Assembly: GCA_008638375.1 (NCBI GenBank)
Contig: CM018050.1
Coordinates: 28,488,223 to 28,552,222 of the forward strand
DNA length: 64,000 nucleotides
Source: Nyssa sinensis
Taxonomy: Eukaryota; Streptophyta; Magnoliopsida; Cornales; Nyssaceae
Direction of reading: 5' to 3'
Shown: positions 1 to 13,130 of the stretch, piece by piece
How positions within the stretch are numbered: the stretch's first letter is position 1
Layout of the letters: each line of letters begins with the position of its first letter
The notes under the pieces: model-generated
Seen by the model: the letters and a program-made list of their open reading frames with translations, nothing else
Database searches by the model: none
Told to the model about the DNA's origin: nothing
Translations under genes and position numbers: made by a program

Positions 1-869
1 GGTGGTCTCCCGTCAGTGTAAGTTAGGGCAGGTGTAAAAGTCTGTGCCGGAGTTGCCCTACTTTGTGTCCTGGATTCTCTAATCCCCTCGAGGTTAGCCA
101 TCTCCCTCTCGACCCTTATGACCCTGGTCACCGCCTTATCATAAGTATCGATAATGTGGCCAGCCAGTCTGTCTCTAATGGAGGTCTTCAACCCCCTAAC
201 AAAATAAAGAGCCTTCAGTCGCTCACTCCTAGTAATATGTGTGGCGAACCTCCCCAATGCTGTAAAACGAGACTTATATTGAGTCACTGTCATGTCTAGC
301 TGAAGGTGTGCCACGAACTCATCCATGTACTCGATCCATGCCATATCAAAAAAGTAGTGGTCATTAAACATGGCTACAAATGCATCCCACCCCTCTCCGA
401 ATCTGTCTATCCTTGTAACTACTCTTTTCCACCAATGGTTGGCTAGCTCCATGAATTGGAAAGTAGCACACCTAATCCTCAAGTGTGGCTCAGTAATCCC
501 TTATGAGTGTAAGATCTTCATGATCTGCTCTAGCCAGTCTTCGACTACTAAGGGATCAGGCTGTCTAGAAAAGGTAGGAGATCTCATCCTCTAGAACAAC
601 TTCATCACAAAGGTCTCCCTAGTCTCGGTACCAACAGTCCTAGCCTCCTGCATAGTATGGAAGCACTCCTGTATGATCATCGTCATATCCCTAATGTCGA
701 TAGTTTGCTCCACCTCCTCTATTAGGGCAGGTGTAGGAGTAGTGGTCTCTTCTGTCGTATTGTGTGCAAGAGTGACATCTCTAGGCCTACCACACTGAGG
801 TGGTATAGCAGCTCTAGGCCCACCACGCCGAAGTGGTACATGTCTGGGTGGAACTCTCCTCGGTGGCAT
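1..869 (-). pseudogene. Ty3/gypsy gag remnant (Tekay/Del-like)
   Basis: Read on the minus strand, an ATG at 869 opens a basic, Arg/Pro-rich N-terminus beginning MPPRRVPPRHVP. After an in-frame TAG near 593 the frame continues as a retrotransposon gag domain: DPLVVEDWLEQIMKIL, then ATFQFMELANHWWKR, then FNDHYFFDMAW and QYKSRFTALGRFATH. A second stop interrupts it near 510. The sequence runs off the window start in a Thr/Pro-rich linker. The W-x(n)-HWW-x(n)-F-x-YF pattern is that of the gypsy gag family, and the MPPRR start with a very long LTR suits the Tekay/Del chromovirus clade. The clade call is inference because the chromodomain and pol lie outside the window. It is broken by at least two stops, so not functional. 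Confidence 0.85.
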
Positions 870-1115
870 AAGTCTACAAGTCCAAGTAAAAAAAAAAAAA
901 ACAAATTAATACCCTTTTTCACATTAGACATAGATATTAAAAGAAAATTAAGCATGTTATTGTCAACAAATAACACTTCACAAGCAACAAATATTTCATG
1001 TCATGACATACACTTAACAAGTTCTTACACATTACACAATGCTTACAAAAATTTCAAATCATGTGTCGTGGTCCCATTGTGTTCAACAACACCCCACAAC
1101 CCCTAAGTATTCAAA

Positions 1116-1132
1116 CCTAGGCTCTAATACCA
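1116..1132 (-). other. Primer-binding site, initiator-Met tRNA type
   Basis: On the minus strand the LTR end GTGTGACA at 1136 is followed by the 3-nt spacer GCT and then TGGTATTAGAGCCTAGG. This matches the usual plant tRNA-iMet primer site TGGTATCAGAGC except for C to T at the seventh position. It fixes the orientation of the element: LTR at higher coordinates, gag at lower. Confidence 0.8.
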
Positions 1133-1644
1133 AGCTGTCACACCCCGAATTTTCAAAACCCGGGTGATTGAAAATGAACTAAAAAGAATTAATAAAATAT
1201 AATTGAATGGATTTAATTGATTACATATTAGATTTTCCGTGTTTTCTAATATTAAGAATGAAAAATACTAACTAGACTCACCAAGATGAATTCGAAATAC
1301 TAGTCAAATACCTCCCCCAACCAATGGTCAAAATAGTCTAAGTCATGTCCAAGCATGACCTCCAAGAAAGCCCCAAAAATGTCTCTAATGTGCCTTGAAA
1401 CAATAGCCCAAAATGACCCCAAACTCCCTAAGGCATAGACCAAGGATAGGTCAAAAATCCTACCTAAAGTGGTCTAAGGAAGTGGCCAAACATGGCCTTG
1501 AATAATGATTAAAATGTGTCCCAATAAGATGCCCAACATGGCTTGGTAAAATGGCCAAAAGTGGCCTAAAAGGTGGTTTCTAACATGGGAGTTAATGGCC
1601 TTGAAATGGCCTTGGAGGGCATGTCATGGCATGCCAATGGAATA

Positions 1645-1800
1645 AGTACGTGCAAGAGAAAGGCACAGGCGCACACGTAGAGAGGCACAGGCACGTGCGT
1701 AGGGAGGGGCAAGGGCACGGCCATACGCGCGCGGAGGGGCAGCCAAGCGCGCACACGGGAGGAGCAGCCAAGCGGGCACACGTGAGGGGCTGGCTGCGTA
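1645..1800. repeat. GC-rich tandem-like block within LTR
   Basis: A GC-rich island in an AT-rich LTR, made of variants of GGCACAGGCGCACACG and GAGGGGCAGCCAAGCGCGC. The last two units (near 1733-1787) are clear repeats of one another. ORFs through it on both strands look like composition artefacts. Confidence 0.6.
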
Positions 1801-1859
1801 TTGACCTGCTGGCCTTGTAAAGATCTGAAATTTTGGAATGAAAATTTTCATTTAAATCA

Positions 1860-2120
1860 ATATGTGTGTATGTATGAAATGTGTATGAGTGGTGTATTGT
1901 ATTGTATATGTATATATATATATATATGTATATGTATATGGTATTATATATTATATGTGTACATGTGTTTAAATATATATATACACACAAGGTGGGAAAC
2001 AGGCTATGTGTGTACAAGTGGGTGTGTGTGTGTGTTGCTGGGTGCGACTTTGTGTGTGTGTGACGGTTGACAGTGTGTGTGGTGTGTGTGAAATATAATA
2101 TATATATATATATATATATG
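1860..2120. repeat. TA/TG microsatellites within LTR
   Basis: A run of TATATG, TGTG and (TA)n tracts, including a pure TA run at about 2097-2118. The equivalent part of the second LTR copy (58560-58740) also has TA and TG tracts, so the microsatellite position is a family trait. Confidence 0.75.
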
Positions 2121-2912
2121 AAAAACCAAACAAACAAGCAACATTTAATGCAAGGCTGCATTGGATAAGAAAGAAGTCAAAAAGGGGTGTGGAAAGAGAG
2201 AGAAATAGGGGCTACAGCTGGCCTTGCGTGAGGTGATATATGTGTATATCTATGTGTGTATTAGGAGTATCTGTTGGGTTAGAGAGAAAACAGAGGGAAA
2301 GAAATCAAGTGAGAAACTGAGAAAGGGAGCTCTGATATCCAGAAGTTGGAGAAGAAAGGAAACAGAAGAGAAAAGGGGAGGATCCAATGAGGAAATCAGA
2401 AAATAAAGGTGAGTGTTTCAATTCTGTTTTTAGTTTTAAAAAGCATGATAATTAGTTTGATTTATGAGGTTTTGTAGAGCATGAAATAGGATTTATGTTG
2501 CAAAAAGAATGGACTGAAATGGTCGAGAGATGACTGAGATATCCATGGTTACAGGTCATGGGTGTGGGATCAGGTTTTAATATTTTATGTATCAAACTCA
2601 AAACAAATGATAGGGAATTGTTGAGATGGATTGCAGGAAGAGGTCTGAACAAGTTTAGAGTGGAAACGGTAGCGAGACTCAAAACTTCAAAAATGCAATT
2701 GGCTGGAGCCACTGATTTTTTCATTTTCGTGAAGATCTAATGAACCAAATTAAAAACTAACTTTAGAAATGGAATCCCCTTGAAAAACTGAAGAAAATCA
2801 CATTGAAGAAAAGGTGAAAGTTGGTCAAAAAATTCTTGTCGGCGCCAGAGAAGGTGTCGAAACCCCACTGGAACCGTACCAAAAAGTCGGAGAAGAAGGA
2901 AGACTGTTCAGG

Positions 2913-2965
2913 GTTTTGGGTTTGGGTCAGTTCGGGTTCGGGTTCGGGTTCGGGTTAGACCCGAC
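2913..2965 (+). repeat. GGGTTC hexamer run, potential G-quadruplex
   Basis: The + strand holds GGGTTTGGGTCAGTTC, then four consecutive GGGTTC-type units, then GGGTTAGACCCGACCC. Six GGG runs with 3- to 7-nt loops meet the usual sequence criterion for an intramolecular G-quadruplex. The matching position in the second LTR copy (59455-59510) is also G-rich. Confidence 0.6.
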
Positions 2966-4739
2966 CCACCCGCACATGTATGACCCTAAAGCTACGTCGT
3001 TTTAGTTTATAACTTAAGTGGGAAATTGGGGTGTTTGGCAATAGGTTTAAGAAATTAAATTAAAATTAAAATTTGGAGATAGAGATAGAGATATCTTATC
3101 CCAGTTTTGGGGGATTGGCCACTGTTTGGCTATTCTGATTTGGAATAGTTAAATCAGAAATTATGATTTAACCCCATGACTTTTGAAAATTAAAAAGTGA
3201 CCCCCAGAACTTTTAATTATTATAATTAGACCCCTAGAATAAAATATTAATTTAATATTAATTTAATTAATTAATTAAAAATAAAGAAAAATCACAAAAA
3301 TGCCACTGAGTTAAAAAGCAGTCAAACGAACTCCGATTAAAGTAAAAAAATAATAAATTTTTATTATTTCGAGCATTCCAGACTCAACCGTGGAGTTTGA
3401 TTTGCGAAAAAAGGTCTCAAGAAATGAGAACCCTTAAAAGTGTAAAATGATCATTTTGTCCTTTTTAGCACAGATGCCCAAATTAAATTCCGCGAAAGCC
3501 TAAACCGACTTTCTTCAACGTTCCGGACTCAATGGTAGAGTCTAATTTAATAAAATAAAAACTCATGAAATAAAAGCATAAAATTTGATGAATAGCATAA
3601 TTCAAGTAGCAATAGATTGAGTTGTATTTCATGCTTTTAGAAACACTGAAAGGAAAGGAGAAGGCGGCCTGACCTTCTACATTCTCACTGTTTAGTTTAG
3701 CTACATAGCGAGCACGACTTCCTAGGGTTGAGACAAACCCATCAGGTATGATGTTTTGCTAATGTAAGAAATAAGGTTAAGTTTAGGAATATTTTATGAA
3801 TAAATTGAATGATTTATGTGCTTAACTGTTGTTGGGAATTATTTGGAATATGTTTACTTGATAACCTGGAGTTGGTTGTTTACATGTTTATGTGTTCCTT
3901 GCATTCTTTGAGAATTTAGTAAAGTGATGACTGTGAATTGTGACCATGTGTTTATATTGACTGTATGAGATATGTATTCATGTGAAACAAGTTTGTGATT
4001 TAAATATTATTGTTACCTCGGGTATGATATATTGTCTAAAGCATGTTTCATTGAGATTATATTGTTGTGTGGTGAAATCAAAGCATATTGGCATATGGTG
4101 AATTCTTTGGAAACATGGTGTGAGTTGAGCACGTGGTGCTATGCATTATGAGGGTGTAGATCCTGTGGTGAAAAACCCAAAATTGGCCATTACATTAGTG
4201 CCCAGATCCATCAGGGGGTGGCTCGTAAACTGGAATTGGTACTTAAATCCATCGGATGCGGTCTGTAAACGAGACATGGGTGTGGCATAGAGTACATGGG
4301 TGTGTCATGCATATTTTCATTACATCGTATTAATGAACTGGAAAGCATCTAAATTATATATGTACGCTTTGCACATACCATGCCTTAATCTTGTTTCTTG
4401 CATTAGCATTATGTTATACCAGCAGTTGAGCTGACCTCATTCATGGGATATCATATTTCAGATGGCGACCCTGCTACATGAGCCTCAATGAGGTCTTAAT
4501 GATAGAAAGGACTTGGAACTACATTTGGCCCGTGGGGCGTATTTCGATGTTGTATAAGGGCATAAGCCCTAGACTATTTCATGTTTATTTGTATGTTGTG
4601 AAACAATGAGCAAAGCATTATGAATTAGTATCGGAACAGGAATTGGGTTAGTGTTGAAATGCATGTAATTGTCCTTTATTATTTCCTTTTTGTTTAATTT
4701 CACTCACTCCCTAGGTTCATGAATATTCGGGGTGTGACA

Positions 4740-7060
4740 GGCCTACTATTCATGCTACAGTATTCCAGTAGCTGAATTACTACAATAAAAGAATTCCAAC
4801 CTTGGCCCAAAAATCTTGATTTTGAAATTTTTGTATCCATTTCAATTTATTTCATCACCAAACTTGGTGTGGGACCCTATAACATGTAAAATGACCATTT
4901 TACCTTTTTTTCACTTATTTTTCGACCTTAAGTAGTTTTGGACTAATTTGCCCCTATTTTTCATTTCTGTGCCTTTCTTTTTCCTCTTAATTCATTTAAT
5001 TCCCTACTTAGAAAATCTAGGCATAATCTCCTACTCCACTCAACATGGTTGCTATTTTTGAAAAATTTCACCAGTCTCTTTTGTTTATTAACCTTTTTCC
5101 TTATCCCATTCCTCCTTATCATCCTCCTCAACACTAACAACAACACCTAATATAACAATTGTTTATACAATTTTATATTTCTAATATTCACAAGAATATT
5201 TCAAAAACAACTATATGGAGCTCTATGCTCCTCATTTACATTCAATACACAATTACATACAATCCAATATAAGATTAAGTTCATAAATTACACAAGTTCT
5301 AAGTTTTAAACATGAATTAAACTTCACGAGGCTTATGTCACTGAATACAAAGCATGGCCCTTAGGCCAAATATACTTCAAATCCACTTTCCTTTCCTTGC
5401 TTCAAGACTTCTTCAAGTCTCATGTGTCGAGAGCCTCATCTGAGAAAAATATAATCCCATGTAGGGTAAGCGCGATGACTTGTATGACATAATGCTAAAT
5501 AAAGAATAAAGGTAAGGCGTGGTATATGAAAAGTGAACATTTATAAGCTATAATCCCTCCAATTCACTGATGCAATGCAATTGCAATATGCATGACACAC
5601 ACATGCAACTCTATGCCCAACATATGTCTCGCTTCACGGTCCTTCCTCGTTCGAACTGCAAGTACCAATCGTATGTCTTGCTTCACGATCTATCCCCGTT
5701 AGAACCCGAGTACCAATGGCCAGATTTTAGGTTTTTCACCACAGGATCTACACCCTCATAATGCATAGCACCAAAGTGCTCAACACACACCATGTTTTTA
5801 AAGATTCAAAGTATGCCAATATGCCTTGATTTTACCATGCAATTTCAATGAGGCATTTTATCAAACACATGAGGTGTGCCTTAAATAATGCATCATACAC
5901 TAAGCAATTCATAACTTTCAAATTACAATACTTCATCCACATAAACATAGGCTATAATACAATAAATTATATATATATATATATATATTCATGTTACATG
6001 TTCACAACTTTACCAAATTATCAAAGAATACACAAGTGCACAAAGTACCAATACATTAAGCAAACCATAACTTTCAAATTATAAGACTTTGTCTACATGA
6101 ACATAAGCTATAATGCAATCAATTATACATATATTCATGTTACATGTTCATCACTTTACCAAATTCTCAAAGAATACACAAGTACACAAAGTACCAATCC
6201 TAAATTTTCAAAGCAACTATATGCTAAGTGGTTTTCTAACAATAAGTAAATATGTAAGTCATGCAATCAACTTATAAAAACACCAATACACTTAACTCTA
6301 GTCTTTACTTAGCAAAATATCATACCTAGAAGGGTTTTTCTCAACTCTAAGAAGTTGTGTTCACTTCAAAACTGAACCAATCGATATGATCGTAACTCTT
6401 GTGATGGGGAATAACTTTCTAGAAGGAAGCCTTGAGAGATTCCAAGGCTAGATATGAGTTTTGGAAAGTAGAAAATTGAAAAACCTAGTTTTTCTTCATG
6501 GTTTCTCTCCAAGCTCGAGTTGCAATGCTTTCTCTAACCAAATTCTGAATATTTTAACTCCTAAGTGTCTAATTTATACTAAAGGGTCAAGGGGTGAAAA
6601 GACCATTTTGCCCTTAATGAGCCGCGAGACCCCATTAGACTACAGCTTGTCCCGAAACGTCTCAATTTGATATTCTGCTTTAACCAAAGTTCTTAAAATT
6701 ACTTGAAACAATATTTTTCCAAAAAAAAAAAAATATTTTCACCTATTGGCGAGTGCGGCCGGGCCCACTCAGGCGGCTCTTTTGGGCCCTTTTTTAAACT
6801 ATCTTCGATTTCACTCAAATTCTCACAAAAGGTATATTTTAACATTCTAAGCATATTTTCCTTCTATGGAATACTCAACTTATGCTTCTAAACATAACTT
6901 ATGTTTAAATGATGCATGTATAGTGCCCTACAAGCACATAATGCATGAATAGTTTTCTATCGGGCACCCCAGACGCATCCCTGTGTCACCATAATATGGT
7001 GTTCTTCGACCTATCGGCCCCACGTTTGGGCATGAAGGTCAAATTTATTTGAAGAAATAT
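4740..7060. repeat. Diverged LTR-like remnant in inverted orientation
   Basis: Parts of this stretch match the reverse complement of the neighbouring LTR. 5685-5830 carries the inverse of 4100-4260 (the AAAACC-flanked block with GGATCTACACCCTCATAATGC). 6315-6360 carries the inverse of 3715-3770 (CAAAATATCATACCTAG and its flank). It therefore descends from a related LTR lying in the opposite direction. Ends are not recognisable and similarity is patchy. Apart from a TA run near 5969-5988 and a short A run at 6720-6733, I see no genes. Confidence 0.55.
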
Positions 7061-7769
7061 CATAGCAATAATTAGTACCAAGAATATATAAATATGAATT
7101 GAAAATTAATAACATACCCGTAGCAGTAGCAATACCATCAGCAGGAGCAAGAGCAAGAGCTACAACAAAAGCAAGTGCAGCAGAACCTACTAAGGAAAGG
7201 CCAGTACCTATAGTAGCAACAGGGTCAGTGGGTCTAACCTTGGGGTGGTGGGTAGTGGGCAGCGTGCACTGGGACCTGCCATATCTATAAGTACAAAAAT
7301 AGTTGAAAACAAGTCAAAAATTAATTGAATAAATTGATATCCGAAATTACACATGTAATAAACTCAATAATTATTCATAACAAATTAACTGAATAAATTG
7401 ATATATAACATTACACATGTAATACCTAGTATAATTATTCATCAAAGTCTGTATCATCATCCGCTCCAATAATTTCTTCATTATCAACACAATACTTCAA
7501 TAATGTGTCATCATCAAATTCACTTTCATCATCATCATCATCATTGATGAATGTTGCGTCCCTCAGATCTAAATGCACGATATTTCAGAAGGCAGCATCC
7601 ACGACATGATCAGGTTCTACGTCAATCCTATTCAACTGGTTTGGCATTGCATGAACTAGATTATGTTGGACAATACCATTATAGGCCGATTAAAACTATT
7701 CTTATGATGTTTCTTCATTCCTATCTAAATCTTCCTCCCTATCCTGAAGTTCGACTACAGCATAGACCT

Positions 7770-10700
7770 TTCTAGACTATATTTTTTGTACAACATGCCA
7801 TTCACCTCTTATTTTTGTGTCATTCAAATAGAATACTTGCTTGAATTGTGAAGCCAATACATAAGGATCATCCTTAAATGTCGTCTGGGGCATATTAACA
7901 CTTATAAAGTGTTTATCAACCTATATTCCAGTCTTTCTATTACTGACATCCCACCAATTACATTTGAACAGATAAACCGAGTTACATAGGTAACGTATCT
8001 TTATGATATATTCTACAACACCATAGTAGTCTAGGCTTTGTCCTACTTCATACCTGCCGTCAACCATAACTTTGTTATTTTATGTTCGGCAATGCACCTC
8101 ATGTTACTTCATATGAAAGCGAACGCCATCAACAATGCAACCAGTGTACCGAAATATCTTTTCATCTGGGCCATATGGCAAGGCATATAGTTGATCGTAC
8201 GAGTCAAATGATCCTTGGTTACGCAAGAGCTTTATTTATTAAAGGATTCAAAGTACAAAAATAAATGAATACATGCCAATTAAGTAATTAACATCAAAAT
8301 ATGATATGTTATACTTATACGGTCCCCAAACCACTTAAGAAATAGTTTCTATTGTATTTTCTCTACATTTGCAACATTTTCTCTTTAAAGCTCAATCTTA
8401 TACTCACAACATAAGATAATAAATTTTTTTATAACTTGGATTCCATTAATAAGGTAGCATTGTGAAGGTGTACGGTAAACTTACTTAAAATATGGCAATG
8501 TCTCATCAAAATTATTGAGTACGATATAATGTGTTTTTGCCAAGTCTTCAATAGGACACCATTCATATGACAAAACATCTAATGTTCGTATATTCTGATT
8601 GAACACCGCCATGCTAGATCGTGGTTGTGGACATCTATCAAAACTCCATTCTTCATGATTAAACCTCATATTAATATCTTCAAGATGCATGGAACAGAAC
8701 GTGAGACATTCAGCATCTACGTATGCCTCGGCAATTGATCCTTCCGATCGTGCTTTGTTACGCACGTATTGTTCTAATGTGTACAAGAATCTGTGATAAT
8801 AATAATTCAAAAAATTAATGAACAGTATCTGTGGACGTATAGGACATATTAAATATTAAGTTACACACCATTCAATTGGATACATCCAATGATATTAGAC
8901 CGGTCTACCAATTTTAACTTCTTGTAGCAAATGCACAGCCAAATGAACCATGACATCAAAGAAAGCTAGAGGAAAGATCATTTCAAGCTTGCAAAGGATC
9001 ACATTAATGTTCCGTTCAAGCTTCTCTAGTACTTCCAACTTCAACATCTTGTCACTTAATTCTCGAAAGAAGCATCTCAACTCAATCAATGTCGTTGATA
9101 TGCTCTCAAAAAGATATCCACGTATTACAACTAGAAGAAGTCGTTGTAAAAGTATGTGGCTATCATGGCTCTTTAAGCTAGATATTTTTTCATCTTTAAC
9201 ATTCACACACCGAGATATATTCGATGCATATCCATTTAGGAACTTCACCAATTTAAACAACTCACAAATCTTCATTCGCTCATCGAGTGATAATGTATAG
9301 CACGCAAGAGGCATAACAAGTTTATCTCTACTATGTACTAGATGCAACTCTTTCCTTATGCCTAACTCTTGCAAGTCCATCCGAGCTTTAACAGTATCCT
9401 TCATTTTCCCTTCAATGTTCATTAAGGCTCCAAAAACATTATTACGTATATTCTTCTCAATGTGCATAACATCCAAATTGTGCCTCAACTTCAACTTCTC
9501 CCAATACGGCAAATTAAAAAATATGCTTTTCTTCATCCAATTATACTCTATTTTAATACACTTCCTCTTTTTAGCATCCGGTATCTTCCCAAACCTCACT
9601 TGTTAGGTGTTGGCCAATTGCACTACCAAGTACTCCCAAGACAACTCACGAAATGCCGACCTACGCTTAGGTTTGCCATCAAACAGATGCTTCTGGTAGG
9701 TTTGCCAAACATGTGATTGCGATAGAAAATGTTGATGGCATATGTAGCGTATCTTTTTTTCATTAGACAAATGCAAAGAAGATGCATCCTTATTGCATAC
9801 CAGACATGCCTGATACCCCTTCATGCTTTACCCACACAAGTTAGCGTACACAGGAAAGTCATTTATGGTCCACAACAATGTCTCATGCAATCAGAATGTC
9901 TTCTTCCTAGATACATCATACTCCTCCATTCCAACCTCCCACAATTTCTTTAACTCTTCTACTAACGGTCACAAATAAACATCAATTTTATTTCCAAAAG
10001 ACTTCGGTCGAGGAATAAGCAACGACATGAAGATAAACGATTCTTTTATACATCTCCATGGTGGAAAGTTATAGGGTACAAGAAACACTGGCCACAAGCT
10101 GTAGGCATTACTCATATCACCGAATAGATTGAAACCATCACTAGCCAGCCTAAGTCGTACATTACGTGGCTCATTGGCAACTAATCGTGAATTCTATCAA
10201 ATTCACCCCAAGCTTGAGAATTTTTTGGATGCCTAAATACATTTGCCTCACCAACACGCTTCTCGTTATGCCACTGCATCTCTTCAGTCGTCTTTCGAGA
10301 CATGTACAACCTCTTTAATCTAGATTTTAACGAAAAATATCTCAGCACCTTGTGCGAAATTTTCTTGCTCATTCTTTTATTCATCTTTTACTTGGGTTCA
10401 TGGCACACCGTACACTCAACACACCCTTCAGTCTCCTTCTAAAATAATATGCAATCATTCTTGCAAGCATAAATAGGGATATATCAAAGGCCCAAGTCCT
10501 TCAATAGTCTTTTCACCTTATAAAGTGATTTTGGAAGGGTCTCTCTCGCAGATAGCGCTAATTTAAACAATTCAATGGCCATATTGAAAGATTTTTTTGT
10601 CCATCAATTGATAGTCTTAATATAAAGGAGTTTGACAAGAAAATCAACTATCGAATACTTCTCACAACCTGAATATAATGGTTGTCTTGCTTCCCTCAAC

Positions 10701-11108
10701 AAGGGATCCAAACATGTTTATGATTCTTTAGTATCACTCCTAAGACTTGGACCACGGCTTGCAGTCTCACCCTCATGTATGTCTACTAGCATTTCTAGCA
10801 GTCCATCATAACCAAATCTGACATTTGCACCCAAGTCATCGTCTTCGTCCTTACTCACCACTCATAATTCACATTGTTCCCTGTAAAATTTCCAACAACT
10901 ACACATCGATCTTGTCCATGCCATACTCGAATAGGTATACTCTAGCCTCATCTATGTGCATATAATCCATATTATTGCACCTCTTACATAGACATCTTAT
11001 CCTATTGCTCACATCCACAAATACACGAGCAAACTCAATAAAATCCTTAAACCCTTTCACGTATCCAACTAAATGCTTGTCCTTCAAGTCCATCCAACTC
11101 TTATCCAT
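7770..11108 (-). pseudogene. CACTA transposase (TNP2-like), decayed
   Basis: The minus strand starts at 11108 with MDKSWMDLKDKHLVGYVKGF, the Transpos_assoc N-terminus, with the C-x-C-x2-C motif CLCKRC. Further down come a Transposase_21 region (FRHPKNSQAWGEFDRIHD near 10184-10240, MKGYQACLVCNKDAS at about 9824), then the block at 8895-9599 (KLRHNLDVMHIEKNIRNNVFGA) that precedes DUF4218-type sequence. A DUF4218-like part follows at 8481-8810, and finally a DUF4216-type end (DPYVLASQFKQVFYLND, then GEWHVV) at about 7790-7880. These appear in family order but are cut by many stops and frameshifts, so no active transposase can be made. Introns may account for some breaks but not for all of them. 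Confidence 0.85.
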
Positions 11109-12189
11109 TTTCGTCTACCTAACACAATTCAAACACGTTACTTATTATAAATATGAAACATGAATCCTAACTTCTTTCTAAAAGGTAAGATGGTCCTATC
11201 CAATTTAGGAATGCATAATCTATATTACAATTAGCAGCTAGCAACTGAAATGCTCAATTCCACACCGAGACAATTTCGGCAGCATCTCCCCACAGTTTTC
11301 CAAGTACATAAGATAGATGTTACCACACCTAAATATGTACCCAAAGAACAACAGGAAACCGTGCCAAATTTTTCATCCACTGGAATCTAGCTTTCTCTAT
11401 TGCTTCTCATATAGATTTATGCATTCCCAAACTATCCTACTCTAGACAATTCAAGAATTAATTTTCATACACATGAACCCAATCGCTCTTAATTAAGAGA
11501 CAAGATTTATGAGTGTTGAAAATGACTCCCGAATAGGACTAAAGTTACATGAATGCAATTACATATTCGATTTCTTAATCGTTTATTTACAAAGACAACA
11601 CATGATATCCGCATATATCATGTACCCATTAAAGCATACACTTAAACACCCTTTTTAATTATTATTAATATTATCATCTTAATATCTTTTAAATTTGAGT
11701 TCTAGCAAAATGATTCTTTCTTTTTGTCAATGGCAGATCCAAATCAAAAACAGAGAAGATAAGTAAGACGTTCTTGTGAAAATATAAAAAAAAAATCACT
11801 TGAAAATAGAGATCTAAAAATAAAATACACAGTTTATATGATACAATCACCATAGTGACTAATATAAGCAAGCTAGTCCCTAGTCATTCAGATGCAATTA
11901 AAAAACATTGAGTTTTCAGTATGCCTTTAGTGATCTACTAGTCAATAATAGATTAATTTTAATTTTATCATTTTTAGTTAATATTAATATTATAAATACA
12001 TATTAGATAATCTGAATCCATATATACTATAAATATTTGAATGTCTTAAAGTATTTTACACTACATATTTTGTATAGTTTCAATTAATTGACTAACTAAG
12101 GACCATCTTTGAAAAATTTCTTCAAATTAAATGTACTCTAATAATAGACAACAAAAAAAAAAAACCCTTTTAGTTCTAACATAACAATG

Positions 12190-12227
<38 letters not shown>

Positions 12228-12826
12228 TATTAAAAAATGATCCCTCTCATATTTTTTCTCCTACTTAAGTAAAGTTAAAAATCAAAGCTCACTTGGTTTT
12301 GTGAATTCAGTGAAACAAAACAAAAGAAAATGGAAAAAACTATTTTCGAACATTATTTGAGTAAGACAAAAAAAAATAAGAGCAATCAATTTCCTTTTTC
12401 CTTTTCATTTCCCCTATCAGATTCATGAACCTTCCAAAGCTTAAATGGAAAGAATATAGTGAACTTGAAAGGAAAGTATTTTTCTCCTCTCTTCTCTTTT
12501 GTCCTCCTTTTCTCTATGCCAACCAATCAATATTCTAACCATTCATTCCCTTTCCTTCCTCCTACTCTCCATTTCATGAAATAAACCACAAAGATTCCTA
12601 CTTAATCAGCCAAAACAAAAACAAAAAGGTAGCTTGGGTCATCTTTGCGGTAAATTTTTAGCTTATAAAATTAAATTGTTTCAACATAAATGATCAAAGA
12701 GTGGTGTATCTATACAAGAAGACATATTGACATATATATATCCAACTATATTAACACACATATATGTAATATGCATACATCTAAAATATGTATGCATAGG
12801 TATATACACATCTAAACTATTTTATC

Positions 12827-12863
<37 letters not shown>

Positions 12864-13130
12864 AGCACATTACAATCACATGAATACACTAAAACCCACA
12901 ATTGTATATAACAAATATAAATGGTAGTTAGTTTTTAAAAAAAACCCTAACCTTTTTATCAAGCTTAGTGAATATTATATATGGCGGATGGTGGCCAAGA
13001 ATGTTCATCGTTGGCGGGGCAGTGGCGGCGGCGATAGTGGCAGATTATGACAAGTTTTTGTCAATCGACAATGGAGATCGATACAGAGAGACAGAGCGTC
13101 TAAGAGAGAGAGAGATCAAATTGGGGATTT
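11109..13130. other. CACTA 5' region, no gene seen
   Basis: AT-rich sequence between the transposase start and the subterminal repeats. It holds two long TA microsatellites (12192-12224 and 12829-12861). Only short shadow ORFs are present. No second (TnpA-like) gene could be recognised. Confidence 0.5.

Larger units (their letters stand above)
1136..4739 (-). repeat. 5' LTR of the Ty3/gypsy element, 3.6 kb
   Basis: The block starts TGTCACACCCCGAA and ends TTCGGGGTGTGACA, a perfect 14-bp inverted terminal repeat with TG...CA ends. It abuts a primer-binding site and gag on the minus strand, so it is the 5' LTR of an element whose body leaves the window to the left. Inside are a GC-rich repeated block (1660-1800), TA/TG microsatellites (1860-2120), a GGGTTC repeat (2913-2965) and long AT-rich stretches. 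About 2.3 kb of its right part recurs at 59150-61328. A length of 3.6 kb is large for an LTR but usual in Tekay/Del and Ogre/Tat lineages. The target duplication cannot be checked because the other LTR is outside the window. Confidence 0.85.

Noticed and set aside
1592..2161. 189-aa minus-strand ORF with Tyr/Ile and Thr/His repeats
   Set aside because: It translates TA and TG microsatellites and the GC-rich block inside an LTR; no domain and overlapping ORFs on both strands.
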